Source: Gammaproteobacteria bacterium
GTDB lineage: Bacteria; Pseudomonadota; Gammaproteobacteria; Ga0077536
Assembly (NCBI GenBank): GCA_003540955.1
Contig: DPMX01000152.1
Span: forward strand, 1-9,784
Direction: 5' to 3'
Length of the DNA stretch: 9,784 nucleotides
In this document: piece by piece, positions 7,168-9,784 of the stretch
Numbering within the stretch: position 1 is the first letter of the stretch
Layout of the letters: each line of letters starts with the position of its first letter
Notes under the pieces: model-generated
The model's input: the letters and a program-made list of their open reading frames with translations, nothing else
Told to the model about the DNA's origin: nothing
The model's database searches: none
Program-made: the position numbers and the translations under genes

Positions 7168-7959
7168 ATGGATTTGGATAAAAACAAAATTACAAGTTTT
7201 GGTGACGCTCTCTATGATGCAATGTCTTCTCGTACAACCATCGAGCCATTGACCGAACAAGAACCGGATATAACGATTGAAGATGCGTACCAAGTGTCGT
7301 TACGTATGCTCGAGCGGCGTTTGGGTGCGGGCGAAACGATGATCGGAAAGAAAATCGGAGTGACCAGTAAAGTCGTGATGGACATGCTTAATGTCCGTCA
7401 ACCAGACTTTGGGTTTTTAACCGACACTATGGTCTATGGAAATAGCGCAGAGATCCCGGCAAGTACGGCACTTATTCAACCGAAAGCGGAGGGTGAGATT
7501 GCGTTTGTATTAAAACAAGATCTGGGAGGGCCAGGCGTAACCAACGCGGATGTAATAGCAGCGACGGATTTTGTTATCCCGTGTTTTGAAATTGTAGATT
7601 CCAGGATACGAGATTGGGAGATAAAAATTCAAGATACGATTGCAGATAACGCATCGTGTGGTGCGATTGTGCTCGGAGATGCGGCGGCTAGCCCGTTGGA
7701 CCTCGATCTGGCGACGTGCGGTATTGTGGTTACACTAAATGGCGAAATTATATCAACCGGTGCAGGTGCTGCCGCAATGGGGTCACCGGTGAACGCAGTT
7801 GCTTGGCTAGCGAATACACTTGGCGCGCATGGCATGGAACTCAGAGCGGGTGAGATTATTCTCTCCGGTTCATTAGTGCCGTTGCAAGGTATCAAAGCCG
7901 GGGACTCGATGCACATGGAGATCGGAGGCATTGGGCAAGCGGCCGTTCGATTCACTTGA
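7168..7959 (+). CDS. dmpE: 2-oxopent-4-enoate hydratase
   Basis: This is a 263-residue enzyme adding water to 2-oxopent-4-enoate (2-hydroxypenta-2,4-dienoate) to give 4-hydroxy-2-oxovalerate. The fumarylacetoacetase-like fold is shown by IGKKIGVTS (59-67), QPDFGFLTDTMVY (78-90), and the metal-binding acids E108 and E110 in QPKAEGEIAF plus E141 in CFEIVDSRI. The IKIQDTIADNASCG block (152-165) and the STGAGAAAMGSPVNAVAWLA block further on are as in DmpE, XylJ and MhpD. The related 4-oxalocrotonate decarboxylase (DmpH) shares the fold, but the overall match from the first residues (a DALYDAM stretch) is closer to the hydratase, as I recall it. A GAGGG at 7161-7165 lies unusually close, two bases before the ATG, but the start gives the expected N-terminus. 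It sits in the order semialdehyde dehydrogenase, hydratase, acetaldehyde dehydrogenase, aldolase, as in dmp operons lacking dmpD. Confidence 0.92.
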   Translation: MDLDKNKITSFGDALYDAMSSRTTIEPLTEQEPDITIEDAYQVSLRMLERRLGAGETMIGKKIGVTSKVVMDMLNVRQPDFGFLTDTMVYGNSAEIPASTALIQPKAEGEIAFVLKQDLGGPGVTNADVIAATDFVIPCFEIVDSRIRDWEIKIQDTIADNASCGAIVLGDAAASPLDLDLATCGIVVTLNGEIISTGAGAAAMGSPVNAVAWLANTLGAHGMELRAGEIILSGSLVPLQGIKAGDSMHMEIGGIGQAAVRFT

Positions 7960-7996
7960 GCTTGAGTATAAATAACACTCTTGATTGGAGGCAGTC

Positions 7997-8905
7997 GTGA
8001 AGGTTAACGCAGCACTCATTGGTTCCGGTAATATCGGGACCGATCTGATGGTCAAAGCGTTACGCAGTGATCATATCAACCCCGTCTGGATGGTCGGAAT
8101 CGACCCCGATTCCGATGGTTTAAAGGAAGCCAAGAAGGCTGGACTCAATACGACGGACGAAGGTGTCGACGGGATCCTCGCTTGTATTGAACGCGATAAC
8201 ATTCAGATCGCTTTTGATGCGACATCGGCCTATGTGCATGCGGATAATGCAGCCAAGTTGGCGGACAAGGGTGTGTTGATGATCGATCTGACTCCCGCGG
8301 CGATCGGTCCGTATTGTGTTCCTCCGGTGAACTTAAAAGAGCATGTTGGCAAGCAAGTGATGAATGTCAATATGGTGACGTGCGGCGGGCAGGCTACGAT
8401 CCCTATGGTGGCCGCTGTATCTCGTATCCAAGCAGTTGATTACGGTGAGATTATTGCGACGGTCGCAAGTCGATCGGCCGGACCAGGAACCCGTAAGAAC
8501 ATCGATGAATTCACTCGAACCACGGCTGGTGCCGTTGAGCAGATAGGGGGCGCAAAGGAGGGTAAGGCAATCATTATCCTCAATCCTGCAGAGCCGCCTT
8601 TGATTATGCGCGATACTGTACATTGCCTGACCGAACATAGGCCCGACGAGGAAGCAATTACGCAATCGGTGCACGCAATGATTGCTGAGGTGCAAAAATA
8701 TGTGCCCGGATACCGGTTGAAAAACGGCCCAGTATTCGACGATAAGCGGGTATCCATCTTCCTAGAGGTCGAAGGACTTGGGGACTATCTGCCTAAGTAC
8801 GCTGGGAATCTCGATATCATGACGGCTGCGGCGCTGCGCACCGCCGAGATGTTTGCTGAAGAGATCCTCGACGGCAAGTTGGTTTTGAGCGCTGTGAACG
8901 CATAA
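7997..8905 (+). CDS. dmpF: Acetaldehyde dehydrogenase (acylating)
   Basis: This is a 302-residue NAD- and CoA-dependent enzyme turning acetaldehyde into acetyl-CoA. In this family it forms a complex with the aldolase encoded next, so that toxic acetaldehyde passes through a channel. The Rossmann glycines are in ALIGSGNIGTDL (residues 6-17). The catalytic Cys is C129 in NMVTCGGQATIP, and the conserved SRSAGPGTRKNIDEFT block and the C-terminal FLEVEGLGDYLPKYAGNLDIMTAA region are both present. The GTG at 7997 is chosen as start because GGAGG at 7987-7991 lies five bases upstream and the product begins MKVNAALIG; a TTG at 7985 lies within that ribosome-binding site and is unlikely. Its TAA stop overlaps the ribosome-binding site of the aldolase, and only 11 bases separate the two genes, which suits translational coupling of two partner subunits. 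The length is close to DmpF (about 312). Confidence 0.93.
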   Translation: MKVNAALIGSGNIGTDLMVKALRSDHINPVWMVGIDPDSDGLKEAKKAGLNTTDEGVDGILACIERDNIQIAFDATSAYVHADNAAKLADKGVLMIDLTPAAIGPYCVPPVNLKEHVGKQVMNVNMVTCGGQATIPMVAAVSRIQAVDYGEIIATVASRSAGPGTRKNIDEFTRTTAGAVEQIGGAKEGKAIIILNPAEPPLIMRDTVHCLTEHRPDEEAITQSVHAMIAEVQKYVPGYRLKNGPVFDDKRVSIFLEVEGLGDYLPKYAGNLDIMTAAALRTAEMFAEEILDGKLVLSAVNA

Positions 8906-8916
8906 GGAGAATAACA

Positions 8917-9784
8917 GTGGACCTCAAAGGTAAAAAAGTCACCCTGCATGACATGTCACTCCGAGACGGTATGCATGCGAAGGCACATCAATTTACGCCA
9001 AAACAGATGGTCGATGTTGCGTGCGCGTTAGACGATGCAGGGGTGCCGCTTATTGAGGTCACCCATGGTGATGGTCTAGGGGGTGCCTCAGTCAACTACG
9101 GTTTCCCAGCGGCCAGCGACGAAGAGTATTTGCGCGCCGTGATCCCGAAAGTAAAAAAGGCCAAAATTTCAGCGTTACTGATCCCGGGTATCGCCACCGT
9201 TGATCATCTTAATATGATTAAAGAATGCGGTGTTAGTACGGTACGGGTTGCGACACACTGTACGGAGGCCGACGTCTCTGAGCAGCACATCATGAAGGCT
9301 CGACAGATGGGGTTTGATACGGTTGGATTCTTGATGATGGCGCACATGGCGGACCCTAAGGAATTGTTAGCGCAGGCGAAGCTAATGGAGAGTTATGGGG
9401 CCAATTGTATCTACTGCACAGACTCGGCCGGTTATATGTTGCCGGATGACGTGAGTGCGAGTATTTCGATTCTTCGGGAAGGCTTAAAATTCGATACAGA
9501 ATTAGGTTTTCATGGTCATCATAACTTGGCGATGAGCGTGGGAAACTCTCTTGCCGCCGTAGAAGCTGGCGCAAACCGCATCGACGGCTCGGCTGGAGGG
9601 TTGGGTGCGGGCGCCGGCAATACGCCGCTGGAAGCATTGAATGCAGTGCTTGATCGAATGGGTGCATTCACTGGAGTCGACGTGTTTAAACTCATGAATG
9701 TTGCGGAGGAGGTCATCGTTCCTCTGATGGATCAACTTATTAGGGTAGATCGTGATTCACTAATTATGGGGTATGCCGGAGTGT
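8917..9784 (+). CDS. dmpG: 4-hydroxy-2-oxovalerate aldolase (partial, runs off the window)
   Basis: This begins at a GTG at 8917, with AAGGAG at 8904-8909 seven bases upstream, and stays open for 289 codons to the window end. About 55 C-terminal residues of a usual 345 are missing. The enzyme splits 4-hydroxy-2-oxovalerate into pyruvate and acetaldehyde and hands the acetaldehyde to its dehydrogenase partner, encoded just upstream. The HMGL-like TIM barrel is plain: TLHDMSLRDGMHAK (9-22) holds R16, the metal ligand D17 and the catalytic base H20, and GFHGHHNLAMSV (197-208) holds the other metal ligands, H199 and H201. CTDSAGYMLPDD (167-178) and the GSAGGLGAGAGNTPLE block (about 225-240) are also typical. 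The C-terminal helices that close the channel entrance in the complex lie partly beyond the window. Nothing suggests a frameshift. Confidence 0.93.
   Translation, partial: MDLKGKKVTLHDMSLRDGMHAKAHQFTPKQMVDVACALDDAGVPLIEVTHGDGLGGASVNYGFPAASDEEYLRAVIPKVKKAKISALLIPGIATVDHLNMIKECGVSTVRVATHCTEADVSEQHIMKARQMGFDTVGFLMMAHMADPKELLAQAKLMESYGANCIYCTDSAGYMLPDDVSASISILREGLKFDTELGFHGHHNLAMSVGNSLAAVEAGANRIDGSAGGLGAGAGNTPLEALNAVLDRMGAFTGVDVFKLMNVAEEVIVPLMDQLIRVDRDSLIMGYAGV

Noticed and set aside
7985..7996. TTG at 7985 as start of the acetaldehyde dehydrogenase
   Set aside because: It overlaps the GGAGG that serves the GTG at 7997, and the extra residues are not part of the family N-terminus.

Overview
The window is a stretch of bacterial chromosome, most likely from a proteobacterium. 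The supports for this are closely packed genes, Shine-Dalgarno starts including GTG and TTG, roughly balanced base composition by eye, and protein sequences that resemble the dmp/xyl meta-cleavage enzymes of Proteobacteria. The genus cannot be fixed from the sequence. I saw no tRNA, rRNA, insertion sequence, CRISPR array or phage gene.

There are two divergent halves around an intergenic region of about 350 bases. The left half (1-3205, minus strand) holds, in transcription order, an amidase-signature hydrolase, a DMT/EamA-type membrane transporter that starts with TTG, and a small helical protein of unknown function. Gaps of about 190-220 bases separate them, so they need not form one operon. 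The right half (3562 to the end, plus strand) is a compact run of six genes with gaps of 11-65 bases: a degradative thiolase, a glutathione transferase resembling the LigF beta-etherase group, a 2-hydroxymuconic-semialdehyde-type dehydrogenase (DmpC/XylG), a 2-oxopent-4-enoate hydratase (DmpE/XylJ), an acylating acetaldehyde dehydrogenase (DmpF) and a 4-hydroxy-2-oxovalerate aldolase (DmpG). The aldolase is cut by the window end. It is clearly coding from its GTG at 8917 and its complete active-site motifs.

The last four genes are the lower part of the catechol meta-cleavage pathway. The semialdehyde made by ring cleavage is oxidised, and after tautomerisation and decarboxylation (enzymes not seen here) 2-oxopent-4-enoate is hydrated, cleaved to pyruvate and acetaldehyde, and the acetaldehyde is converted to acetyl-CoA. 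The ring-cleavage dioxygenase, hydrolase, tautomerase and decarboxylase are absent from the window.

The unusual part is the head of the operon, where a thiolase and a LigF-like glutathione transferase take the place of the dioxygenase and ferredoxin genes. One reading, which is inference, is that the operon handles an aromatic compound whose side chain is first processed by glutathione-dependent ether or thioether chemistry and CoA-dependent thiolysis before the ring is opened.
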